NCBI GenBank assembly: GCA_025363535.1
Contig: JANYDP010000160.1
Location: 1 to 11,370, forward strand
From: Verrucomicrobiota bacterium
GTDB lineage: Bacteria > Verrucomicrobiota > Verrucomicrobiia > Limisphaerales > CAIQOK01
DNA length: 11,370 nucleotides
Reading direction: 5' to 3'
Shown one piece after another: positions 1-5,994 of the stretch. Both the position numbers and the translations under genes were made by a program. Under the pieces are notes generated by a model. That model saw only the letters and a list, made by a program, of their open reading frames with translations. It did not search any database and had not been told where the DNA came from. Each line of letters opens with the position of its first letter. Position 1 is the first letter of the stretch.

Positions 1-774
1 GTCGAGATCGAAGCCCAGCAGCACCCCGGCATCGAACAAATGCCGCGCGAGTTTTTCGGGTGCGTCGCAGGTGATGGACAATGCTTCCGACCAGTTGCGG
101 AGGTCGCCGCGAATTTCTTTCTGGCTGCCGGAGGCAAGCACGCGGCCCCAGTTGAGGATGAGGATGTTTTTGCAGAGCGCCTCCAGCTCGGCAAGAATGT
201 GGCTGGAGATGAGGACGCTGACGCCTTCCGCCACCAACGTTTTCAGCAAATTCGCAATTTCCTGGCGGCCCATCGGGTCGAGGCCGTTCATCGGTTCATC
301 CAGCACCAGCAAGTCCGGTTCGTGCAACAAACCCTGCGCCAGTTTCACGCGCTGCTTCATGCCCTTGGAATATTGCCCCATGCGTTTGCCCCAATGCTGG
401 CGGGGCAATCCAACGCGGTCCAAAATCTCCTCACAGCGTTTGGTCCCCGCCTCGCCGGACAAGCCGGACAAATAGGCGAGGCCGCGCAGCCAGTCCATCG
501 GTTTGAGTTCTTTCGGCACCGCCTCGCCTTCGGGGCAATAGCCGATGCGCTGGATCAAGCGCGGATTGTTCCAGGGAATTTCGCCGAAGACGGTCAATGA
601 TCCCGAGCTGGGTTGAAGCTGGCCGGTGATGATTTGAATCAACGTGCTTTTGCCCGCGCCATTCGGGCCGACCAGGCCGGTGAGGCCGGCGGTGATCTCG
701 AAGTTGACGTTGTTCAACCCCATCACCAGGCCATACCACCGGCTCAATTCACTCGCTTGGATGATGGTGCTCAT
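1..774 (-). CDS. ABC transporter ATP-binding protein, second ATPase of the operon (3' end off window)
   Basis: This is the nucleotide-binding subunit of an ABC-2 type transporter, which would hydrolyse ATP at the inner face of the membrane to power the neighbouring permease. The frame is open from the ATG at 774 to the window edge, giving 258 codons, so the C-terminus is missing. Visible motifs are Walker A GPNGAGKST (residues 36-44), the signature YSKGMKQ (135-141), Walker B LLVLDEP (about 155-161) and the H-loop histidine in SSH (192). The Q-loop region reads YCPEGE where related ATPases usually have YCPEQD. The start codon overlaps the permease stop as ATGA (774-771), which implies translational coupling. 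The cargo cannot be told from sequence. A second permease may follow beyond the window edge. Confidence 0.93.
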   Translation of the reverse strand, partial: MSTIIQASELSRWYGLVMGLNNVNFEITAGLTGLVGPNGAGKSTLIQIITGQLQPSSGSLTVFGEIPWNNPRLIQRIGYCPEGEAVPKELKPMDWLRGLAYLSGLSGEAGTKRCEEILDRVGLPRQHWGKRMGQYSKGMKQRVKLAQGLLHEPDLLVLDEPMNGLDPMGRQEIANLLKTLVAEGVSVLISSHILAELEALCKNILILNWGRVLASGSQKEIRGDLRNWSEALSITCDAPEKLARHLFDAGVLLGFDLD

Positions 775-1766
775 TCGGGTTTGACGCGTTGGCGGAGGAT
801 GAGTGCGGCGGCCACGATCATGGCGAGCGACCAGCCGACGGCACCCCAGGTCGTGGGCGCGTTGAACGCTGCCATCGTATCCGCAGGAATGCTGCCCAGC
901 ATGTTGCCGAGGATGGGAATGTTTTCCTGGGCGAGCGCGATGCTGTCACCCGGCCGGAAAATGGCGAGCGCGAGTTGGTTCAGGTTGTAATTAAAACTCA
1001 AATGCTGGAGCCACGGCTGGGTGTGCTGGGCAATCGGAGCCACCACGCCGCCGACGATCCACCAGATGTACCAGAGTGCCGCCGTGGATTTTTCCTTGGT
1101 GGAAACCGCCGACACGCCCAATGCCAGCACGCTCATCAGCGTCATGCTGGCCAGTCCGAAAAACAAAGCGTGACCGAGCGCGGCCCGGGCGTGCCAGAAA
1201 AACTTCCAGTCGGGCGCGAGCAGATTCCCCATGAACCACGCGGTGCAGATCGGCCCGAGCCACGCCAGCGCCAGCAGACCAAACGCGGCGGAAAATTTCC
1301 CCAGCAGATAATCCCCCCGGCTGACGGCCTTCGACGAGTAAATGATGATCGCGCTGCTGGCCAGGTCGCGGGTGATGAGCATCGGCATGGCCATGCCCAA
1401 AATGAAAATCCCGCCGCGCATCAAATAGGCGCAGAAGAAATAAAACAGCACGTTCTGCGTCGTCCGCACGGAAATTTCCGGATGCTGCTCCAGCCACGTG
1501 GTGAACATGTGGACGAACGATTGGAGCTGCGGATTGAAGTTACCCACCCATTGCACCACGATGCTGTCGGCGACGAGCAGTTGGCCGACGAAGAAGAGCA
1601 GGGCGGTCATCACCAGTGCCGCGCACCAGCAGAGCACCACGACCTGCCGCAGCCATTTGTTGCGCAGGCAGGCGGTCAGGCCGTTGCGCGCAATGGCGAG
1701 GCGACGGCTCCAGACCCCGAGGTGGACGCCGTCCCAGTGCTGATAATGTGTGTCATGGAGCGGCAT
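771..1766 (-). CDS. ABC-2 type transporter permease
   Basis: This is an integral membrane subunit of an ABC-2 exporter, 331 residues from the chosen ATG at 1766. Hydrophobic segments lie at about residues 41-64, 105-130, 158-180, 197-221, 228-246 and 306-325, giving roughly six transmembrane helices. The stretch YSSKAVSRGDYLLGKF (about 143-158) resembles the conserved cytoplasmic 'SRxDYLLGK' region of ABC-2 permeases that are paired with Nat/Gld-type ATPases. An in-frame start 14 codons upstream (1808) is possible, but it would lie much deeper inside the upstream ATPase gene. The chosen start overlaps that gene by 14 bp, and its stop overlaps the start of the downstream ATPase, so the three genes form one coupled operon. 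The substrate is unknown. Confidence 0.88.
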   Translation of the reverse strand: MPLHDTHYQHWDGVHLGVWSRRLAIARNGLTACLRNKWLRQVVVLCWCAALVMTALLFFVGQLLVADSIVVQWVGNFNPQLQSFVHMFTTWLEQHPEISVRTTQNVLFYFFCAYLMRGGIFILGMAMPMLITRDLASSAIIIYSSKAVSRGDYLLGKFSAAFGLLALAWLGPICTAWFMGNLLAPDWKFFWHARAALGHALFFGLASMTLMSVLALGVSAVSTKEKSTAALWYIWWIVGGVVAPIAQHTQPWLQHLSFNYNLNQLALAIFRPGDSIALAQENIPILGNMLGSIPADTMAAFNAPTTWGAVGWSLAMIVAAALILRQRVKPE

Positions 1767-2685
1767 GAGAAAGTTCCAGGGCCTGCACGAAGGTTTCCTC
1801 CAGCGCATTCGGACTGGGGATGATTTCCAGCGGCGCGAGTTTTAGTTCGTGCAGCAAGTTCAGCAGCGGGTTCAAGGATTCGCAGTTGTGTTCCACCTTC
1901 ACATGGCCGTTGGGCAACAGTTCGTTCGACCACGAGCGGCGTGCGCAGGCGGTTTGAAATTCCGCGTGCCGGTCGGCCACGACCACTTCCGCCGCGCCGC
2001 GTTTGCGGGACTTCAAATTCTCCAGCGTGTCATGCACCAGCACCTTGCCGCGCGCGATGATGATGATCTGCTCGCAGATGCGGTCCACGTCGTGCAAGAG
2101 GTGTGAGGACAAAACCACCGTGATGCCGTACGTCTTCCAAAGGCTTTGCACCAGCTCCAAAATCTGCGCCTGGCCTTTGGGATCAAGACCGTTGGTGGGT
2201 TCGTCGAGAAAAACTATTTCCGGGTCATGCACGATGGCTTGCGCGAGTTTGAGCCGCTGCTTCATGCCGGTCGAGTAAGTATCAATCGCGCGGTAACGCT
2301 CCTGGCCCATGCCCACGAAATCAAGCATCTCATGCGCGCGTTGGCGGGCGACTTGAAAGGGCAACCCGCACAGTTGCGCGCAGTAAGTGACATACTCGCA
2401 GCCGACCATGCCGGGAATATGACAGTCCTGTTCGGGTGTGTAGCCCACGCGTTTGCGGATTTCGCGGCCTTCCTTTCCCACTTCGCGCCCCAGCAGTTTG
2501 GCCGAGCCGGAGGTGATGGGATGCAACTGGAGCAGGCATTTCATGAAAGTGCTTTTGCCCGCGCCGTTCGGACCTAAGAGACCAATGGCCCCGGGAGTCA
2601 CTTTCAAATTCACGCCGTCCAATGCCCGCTGCGCCCCGTACATTTTGCACAGGGCTTCCGTTTCGATGACCAGCGGGAGCGACAT
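1753..2685 (-). CDS. ABC transporter ATP-binding protein, first gene of the operon
   Basis: This is a complete ABC ATPase of 310 residues. It has Walker A GPNGAGKST (residues 38-46), Q-loop YTPEQD (82-87), signature YSTGMKQ (136-142), Walker B IVFLDEP (157-163), D-loop GLD and the H-loop histidine 195 in SSH. About 90 residues follow the ATPase core, as is common in ABC-2 ATPases of the CcmA/GldA type. I chose the ATG at 2685, just before the usual N-terminal 'xxIETEALCKMYG' strand. A TTG 39 bp further upstream (2724) would add 13 residues. No convincing Shine-Dalgarno is seen before either. It leads an operon with the permease (14-bp overlap) and a second ATPase. About 100 bp separates it from the attC site upstream, where its promoter should lie. 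Confidence 0.93.
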   Translation of the reverse strand: MSLPLVIETEALCKMYGAQRALDGVNLKVTPGAIGLLGPNGAGKSTFMKCLLQLHPITSGSAKLLGREVGKEGREIRKRVGYTPEQDCHIPGMVGCEYVTYCAQLCGLPFQVARQRAHEMLDFVGMGQERYRAIDTYSTGMKQRLKLAQAIVHDPEIVFLDEPTNGLDPKGQAQILELVQSLWKTYGITVVLSSHLLHDVDRICEQIIIIARGKVLVHDTLENLKSRKRGAAEVVVADRHAEFQTACARRSWSNELLPNGHVKVEHNCESLNPLLNLLHELKLAPLEIIPSPNALEETFVQALELSHAAP

Positions 2686-2782
2686 GGAATGTGCGACTAT
2701 GGGGGAAACCGTTTGGTTCGGCAAACAAGTTTTTGACGTGCGTCCTCCGAATAGGGGTGTGATTAATCTACAAAGATGCCGC

Positions 2783-2890
2783 GCCTAACGACCAAGAACT
2801 GAGCCACGCCGCCGGTGACTTGCGCCCACCCGAAGCCCACAGCGCAAATGGACCGGCGTAATCGGCGTTGGCTCCAGTGCTGTGTTAGGC
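2783..2890 (-). other. attC recombination site 1 (integron cassette end)
   Basis: This 108-bp imperfect palindrome is bounded by GCCTAAC (2783-2789) and GTTAGGC (2884-2890), matching the RYYYAAC and GTTRRRY outer boxes of integron attC sites. The inner arms read, on the minus strand, GGAGCCAACG and CGTGGCTC. They pair with one extra base in the first arm, which is the asymmetry expected of attC (extrahelical base in L''). The central part also folds: TTGCGC (about 2820) pairs with GCGCAA, and GCCGGT pairs with ACCGGC. The asymmetry orients the site on the minus strand, the same way as the cassette gene whose stop lies 4 bp before it. It is about 91% identical to attC site 2 (98 of 108 positions by eye). 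Confidence 0.85.
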
Positions 2891-2894
2891 CGAT

Positions 2895-3227
2895 TCATAT
2901 ACCCATACCGTGCATGGAACTCAAAACCATGAAAACAAGCAAGCTGCCAAGCACGATGGCTACGAATGCAGCACTCAAAGCACAGTAGTCAAATACAGTG
3001 AACCGAGATCGTCTGCGCGCTATCACCAGAATTACCGAATAGATGATGCAGAGCGCAGGAGTGAACGTGAGAACCAGCATCCAAGGCAATGGCGTGGCCG
3101 ACCAACCATCTTTGGATGCACTCGTCACATACCAAGCTGCCGCCCCGACAAACCAGAGGATGGCACAAGCAAACAAGACGCCCGCAATCATCGGTGGCGT
3201 GACTCGAATGTTGAGGGAAGTGCGCAT
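2895..3227 (-). CDS. Integron cassette gene: small membrane protein of unknown function
   Basis: I do not recognise this 110-residue protein. It has three hydrophobic segments at about residues 14-34, 47-68 and 76-102, with a basic loop ARRRSRF between the second and third. It is therefore a probable small inner-membrane protein with short ends. The start is taken at ATG 3227 because it lies 5 bp beyond the R' box of attC site 2. A longer reading from 3278 would translate part of the attC site. The stop (TGA 2897-2895) is 4 bp from attC site 1. Such tight packing between two attC sites is what a single-gene integron cassette looks like. No Shine-Dalgarno is visible in the 5 bp before the start, so expression probably depends on read-through from an upstream promoter. 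Confidence 0.75.
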   Translation of the reverse strand: MRTSLNIRVTPPMIAGVLFACAILWFVGAAAWYVTSASKDGWSATPLPWMLVLTFTPALCIIYSVILVIARRRSRFTVFDYCALSAAFVAIVLGSLLVFMVLSSMHGMGI

Positions 3228-3232
3228 AATCG

Positions 3233-3340
3233 GCCTAACGACCAAGAACTGAGCCACGCCGCCGGTGACTTCCGCCAACCCAAAACCCGCAGCGCAAACG
3301 GACCGGCGTAACCGGCGTTGGCTCCTGTGATGGGTTAGGC
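3233..3340 (-). other. attC recombination site 2 (integron cassette end)
   Basis: This second 108-bp site has outer boxes GCCTAAC (3233-3239) and GTTAGGC (3334-3340). It has the same inner arms as site 1 (GGAGCCAACG and CGTGGCTC on the minus strand), with the extra base in the same arm. It differs from site 1 at about 10 positions, mostly in the central loop and next to the R'' box. Two nearly identical attC sites flanking one gene define a cassette. Such homogeneity is typical of sedentary chromosomal arrays rather than of mobile integrons that gather cassettes from many sources. Confidence 0.87.
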
Positions 3341-3341
3341 G

Positions 3342-3779
3342 CTAACGTGGCATAAGTATCTGAAAATACTCGCATAAAAATACTGTAATCCCGATGACAA
3401 TATATCCCGCGACGTTCGCAAGGATCACACACCATCCCAGCTTGCGAAACGCCAACCGTCTGCGAAAAAGCCAAAGCGGAAAGAACTCAAGAACCGTGCT
3501 CAAAAAACACGCCCAAGCAAACGGAATAAATCCACCAATGACTGGCAACTGGGGAATGAAACGGTCTGGAATCATGGAAGACAAAACTACTCCAACAAAC
3601 CAAGAAAATGCGTTGACGCCAAGAACGATGAACAAAAGCTTCCAAAGTGAAATAATGCCCCGCTGAAAATAAATATAGACGCCGTATTCAGTAGCCATAG
3701 CCAGCACCAACGAAAGCGGCACAAACAGGTTCTCGACATAAACGAGAGCCGCCGCAGGAAATACAAGGTCAGCCAGCAT
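3342..3779 (-). CDS. Integron cassette gene: multi-pass membrane protein of unknown function
   Basis: I do not recognise this 145-residue protein. It is very hydrophobic, with likely membrane segments near residues 8-30, 42-68, 78-102 and 113-138, and a basic cluster LFRRRLAFRK at about 104-113. The start ATG at 3779 lies 9 bp from the core box of putative attC site 3. The stop TAG lies 1 bp from attC site 2. It thus fills the whole cassette and has the same orientation as the other cassette gene. Base composition is clearly more AT-rich than in the ABC, ubi and nag genes around the array, consistent with separate origin. No ribosome-binding site is evident. Whether the two cassette membrane proteins are related is not apparent by eye. 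Confidence 0.75.
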   Translation of the reverse strand: MLADLVFPAAALVYVENLFVPLSLVLAMATEYGVYIYFQRGIISLWKLLFIVLGVNAFSWFVGVVLSSMIPDRFIPQLPVIGGFIPFAWACFLSTVLEFFPLWLFRRRLAFRKLGWCVILANVAGYIVIGITVFLCEYFQILMPR

Positions 3780-3788
3780 AAATTTAGC

Positions 3789-3892
3789 GCCTAACAGTAA
3801 GTAGCCGCCTTAGCTTGCAGCCTATCTGGTTTCATGGTGCGACTCTATTCCAGGCGGAAGTGGCTGTGCAACCTATTTTTGTTTGGTTAAAC
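3789..3892 (-). other. Putative degenerate attC site 3
   Basis: GCCTAAC (3789-3795) and GTTAAAC (3886-3892) fit the RYYYAAC/GTTRRRY outer boxes at a spacing of 104 bp, close to the other two sites. The inner arms are weaker: AGCCGCCT (about 3803) can pair with AGGC...GGCT (about 3852-3865) only with a bulge of about 6 bases. The centre differs completely from sites 1 and 2. The GCCTAAC end is in the right place, 9 bp from the start of a cassette gene. The other end does not adjoin a recognisable gene. It may be a decayed site at the edge of the array or a site from another cassette lineage. Confidence 0.5.
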
Positions 3893-3957
3893 ACATCCCG
3901 ACAAAGGCGGCGGACTGGTTCGGCGGGGTGAGCCTGAGGACGGGAACATTCCTCACC

Positions 3958-4121
3958 TAGATTGAAGCAAACCTCACTAAGATCAGAGCAAACCTCATCA
4001 AGATTGGAGTAAAGTTCACGAAGATTGGAGCAATCTTCATGAAGATCAGAGCAAACCTCTTGAAGATCGGAGCAAACCTCTTGAAGAATGGAGCAATCTT
4101 CTTGAAGAATGGAGCAATCTT
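3958..4121. repeat. Tandem repeat, 21-bp unit, about 7.8 copies
   Basis: Eight successive units start at 3958, 3979, 4000, 4021, 4042, 4063, 4084 and 4105, the last being partial. The consensus is close to AAGATYRGAGCAAWCTTCWTG. The best units contain a near-perfect inverted repeat, for example GAAGATTGGAGCAATCTTC at 4020-4038, so each can form a small hairpin. The unit length is seven codons, so the array stays open as heptads (plus strand K-I-G-A-N-L-L-like, minus strand K-I-A-P-F-F-K-like). Stops bracket it and no suitable start codon with a ribosome-binding site is visible, so translation is unlikely. Confidence 0.9.
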
Positions 4122-4225
4122 AGAGGCATTTTTTACCGGTTAGGGAAAGTTTTTCCAGTCACGGCAGAACTTTTTTGCCGGTTTGGTGGATTTTTGGCCT
4201 CCATTATCGGTATTGATAACACCTG

Positions 4226-4243
4226 GGTGCGTTGGCACGCACC
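4226..4243. other. Hairpin in leader of the FnIII gene
   Basis: GGTGCGT (4226-4232), a TGGC loop and ACGCACC (4237-4243) form a perfect 7-bp stem. AAGCTTTT follows on the plus strand, so it could be a weak terminator or a 5'-leader structure. A second stem, GGTGAG/CTCACC (4284-4289 with 4295-4300), follows about 40 bp later. The pair matches no riboswitch class I recognise. Confidence 0.4.
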
Positions 4244-4363
4244 AAGCTTTTCAATCCCGCGTTAGTCTGGATGTTTACATCGCGGTGAGCGGTTCTCACC
4301 ACGGCGCGAGCATCGGCTTCAGACTGATGATTCATCGTTTCACCTAACTATAACCAATAGCAA

Positions 4364-4369
4364 GAAAGG
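4364..4369 (+). promoter_or_regulatory. Ribosome-binding site of the FnIII gene
   Basis: GAAAGG lies 8 bp before the ATG at 4378, a good Shine-Dalgarno match and spacing. It is one of the few clear ribosome-binding sites in the window and fixes this start. Confidence 0.7.
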
Positions 4370-4377
4370 TAATCATT

Positions 4378-5001
4378 ATGGCTCAAATTAAAGTCGGTTT
4401 GTCCGGGATGCCCATCACAGATAAAATCCAATACGCGCGGCAGATCGTCATAGACATGACGGGTAATGCCAGCTTCACCACGCCCGCACCTGCGCTGACT
4501 AGCATCTCCACCGCGGCCATCGCGTTGGAGACGGCCTTCAACACGGCGCAGACGGCGCGGCAGGTGGCCAAGTCCAAGACCGCCATCCAGAACACCGCCG
4601 ATGCCGCGCTGGACGTGCTGCTCGGGCAACTCGGCAACTACGTGGAGAACACCAGCAGTGGCGACGCCGGCAAAATCGCCAGCTCGGGCTTCGGCGTGAA
4701 ATCCCCGGCCTCGCCGGTGGGCACCCTGCCCGCGCCAGCCAACGTGGTGATCATGCCGAGCGCCAGCGCCGGCACGGTGGATATGAAATGGAACCGCGTG
4801 CCGGGTGCCAACTGTTATCTGGTGGAACGCGCGGCGGATGCCACCGCGCCGTTGGACTGGAACACGGGCGTGACCACCACCAAGGCCAAGGCGGCGGTGA
4901 ACACGATGACGAGCGGCGGCAAGTATTGGTTTCGCGTGGCCGCCGTGGGTGCCGCCGGGCAGGGGGCCTGGAGCGATGCGGTGTCCAAGATCGCGCCGTG
5001 A
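4378..5001 (+). CDS. Fibronectin type III domain protein
   Basis: This 207-residue protein has two parts. Residues 1-92 are rich in Ala, Thr and Gln and probably helical (about 38-92). Residues about 118-207 form a fibronectin type III fold: 'LPAPANVVIM', 'GTVDMKWNRVPGANCYLVE' and the C-terminal 'YWFRVAAVGAAGQGAWSD' are typical FnIII strands. There is no signal peptide or membrane segment, so its location is unclear. I have an impression of similar helical-plus-FnIII proteins in Verrucomicrobiota and Bacteroidota, function unknown. The start is supported by GAAAGG 8 bp upstream. It stands alone, with a long leader containing hairpins and tandem repeats before it, and a palindromic repeat element just after its stop. 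Confidence 0.85.
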   Translation: MAQIKVGLSGMPITDKIQYARQIVIDMTGNASFTTPAPALTSISTAAIALETAFNTAQTARQVAKSKTAIQNTADAALDVLLGQLGNYVENTSSGDAGKIASSGFGVKSPASPVGTLPAPANVVIMPSASAGTVDMKWNRVPGANCYLVERAADATAPLDWNTGVTTTKAKAAVNTMTSGGKYWFRVAAVGAAGQGAWSDAVSKIAP

Positions 5002-5024
5002 AGGGCTTTTAGCGGGCGACGCTT

Positions 5025-5150
5025 GTAAAGGGGGGCAGTCCTACTCTTGACGTAAAATCGAGAAGCGTTAGGCTGGGAACAAATAGTAAATCCAGCGCCG
5101 AGCAAAATGAATTCAATCTGGAATTATGAACGCAGGACTGACCCCTGTAA
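5025..5150. repeat. Short palindromic-ended element (REP/MITE-like)
   Basis: The left end (about 5025-5044, AAAGGGGGGCAGTCCTAC) and right end (5132-5150, GCAGGACTGACCCCTGTAA) are imperfect inverted repeats, with 13 of 18 positions matching. They enclose about 87 bp with no coding potential. The end sequence recurs in direct orientation at 5879-5904. The similarity there extends beyond the core (TTGACG, then AAA-CG and AGAAG), showing a dispersed repeat family rather than chance. The 'GGGGTCAG...TTGACR' style recalls REP-type elements mobilised in trans by Y1 (RAYT) transposases, but no such gene is in the window. Confidence 0.6.
5132..5145 (+). repeat. Inverted repeat, left end, around the exported-protein gene
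   Basis: GCAGGACTGACCCC is the exact reverse complement of GGGGTCAGTCCTGC at 5884-5897. The pair brackets the exported-protein gene in a 766-bp unit and is also the right end of the small element at 5025-5150. Confidence 0.75.
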
Positions 5151-5231
5151 TAGTGGATGGTTTTCGCTTGACTCGCAATGCCGGCTAATTACAGTTTTAC
5201 GGACTATAAAATAATCCACTTAAATCAATTT

Positions 5232-5852
5232 ATGAAAAAAAATCTCTGCATCGTTTTTTCTCTTTTGTTTCTTAATTTTTCTAGCCAAGCTGCGATAGAT
5301 GGTTTTGCAATGCCAATTACTGCAAGTCTTTCTTACACGGTGCCTGCGGGCAAGGTTCTAATATTACAACAAGTTTCGTCTGGTAGTATTGGGCAAGGTC
5401 CGTGGTCGTTTGGCATTGGTGCCACCAATTCCACTGGAGTTTTTCTTCTCTCCACTGTTTACATCCCTTCCGCAATTACAAATGGTATCTACAAGTTTCC
5501 TTCTGCCCTCAAGCTCCCGTCAGGCACAACAGTCAGTATGACAACTAGCTCTTCGATTGTACTGTACGGTTTGATTGTTGATGTGGCAGATATGTCTTTG
5601 TTTACGGCAGGTATCTCAACCTTTAGTCCAGTGAGCATCGCGCAAAACACGTTGTCAGGGGAACTACAGCTTCCTACCAGCGACCCGGCCTTAATCCGCA
5701 TCCAAAGCTCGACAAACATGGTGGACTGGGTCTATGACAGCACCGTGCGGGTGCAGGCGGGTTCAAGCAAAGATAAAGTCAGTTTCAGCGTGCCCGTAGC
5801 GGGGCCGGGACACTACTACCGTGCATTGGTAGTCCGTCAGCCCGGGGCGTGA
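5232..5852 (+). CDS. Small exported protein of unknown function
   Basis: This 206-residue protein starts, in my choice, at ATG 5232, where a clear Sec signal peptide begins: MKKN, a hydrophobic core of about residues 5-16, and a likely cut after SQA (18-20). An upstream in-frame ATG (5178) would add 18 residues and spoil the signal. The mature part is rich in Ser, Thr and Val and probably beta-rich. The C-terminus, with 'IRIQSSTNMVDWVYDS' and 'GHYYRALVV', resembles a terminal beta module that I associate with exported verrucomicrobial proteins. Its role is unknown. The first two thirds are distinctly AT-richer than neighbouring genes, while the last third returns to high GC. The gene lies between inverted copies of a dispersed repeat (5132-5145 and 5884-5897). 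No Shine-Dalgarno is obvious. Confidence 0.75.
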   Translation: MKKNLCIVFSLLFLNFSSQAAIDGFAMPITASLSYTVPAGKVLILQQVSSGSIGQGPWSFGIGATNSTGVFLLSTVYIPSAITNGIYKFPSALKLPSGTTVSMTTSSSIVLYGLIVDVADMSLFTAGISTFSPVSIAQNTLSGELQLPTSDPALIRIQSSTNMVDWVYDSTVRVQAGSSKDKVSFSVPVAGPGHYYRALVVRQPGA

Positions 5853-5867
5853 CCGTTCACGATTCCG

Positions 5868-5904
5868 TAAAGGGGTCATAAAGGGGGTCAGTCCTGCCTT
5901 GACG
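5868..5904 (-). repeat. Inverted repeat, right end, with partial internal duplication
   Basis: This holds GGGGTCAGTCCTGC (5884-5897), a perfect inverted match to 5132-5145. It is preceded by a partial duplicate: TAAAGGGGTCA (5868-5878) is followed directly by TAAAGGGGGTCA (5879-5890). TTGACG follows at 5899-5904, as in the left element at 5047-5052. Confidence 0.75.
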
Positions 5905-5934
5905 CCAAAGCGGGTTAAAGAAGTTGCAATCAAC

Positions 5935-5954
5935 CGGCTTTCTGCCGAAAGCCG
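5935..5954 (-). terminator. Candidate terminator hairpin downstream of ubiA
   Basis: A perfect 8-bp stem, CGGCTTTC (5935-5942) with GAAAGCCG (5947-5954) around a TGCC loop, lies about 40 bp beyond the ubiA stop. On the minus strand only a weak T-rich tail follows (GGTTGATTGCAACTT), so intrinsic termination is plausible but not certain. Confidence 0.4.
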
Positions 5955-5994
5955 CTACGATGGTAAGGCCGCCCCGCCTGGCAACGGGTCGCGG

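Larger units (their letters stand above)
3893..4377. other. Long non-coding interval between cassette array and FnIII gene
   Basis: No convincing gene was found here on either strand. The interval holds the 21-bp tandem repeat (3958-4121), T-rich sequence around 4127-4200, two hairpins (4226-4243 and 4284-4300) and a good ribosome-binding site at its right end. The promoter of the fibronectin-III protein gene should lie within it, but no -35/-10 pair stands out clearly enough to mark. Confidence 0.6.

Noticed and set aside
789..1823. Long plus-strand open frame of 344 codons opposite the ABC permease
   Set aside because: Its translation is rich in Arg, Gly, His and Glu with no domain, and the opposite strand has clear membrane-protein and ABC-operon signals. 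It is a high-GC shadow frame.
3958..4121. CRISPR array
   Set aside because: The 21-bp units are directly tandem without unique spacers, and no cas gene is present.
3960..4139. Short peptide encoded by the 21-bp repeats
   Set aside because: The frame follows directly after a TAG and has no start codon with a ribosome-binding site before the repeats. The opposite strand is similar.
4342..4348. ACCTAAC as an isolated attC or attI-like box
   Set aside because: It fits RYYYAAC but has no paired GTTRRRY box or inner arms nearby.
5067..5073. GTTAGGC as a further attC end
   Set aside because: No RYYYAAC partner with matching inner arms lies at a suitable distance. The heptamer alone can occur by chance.
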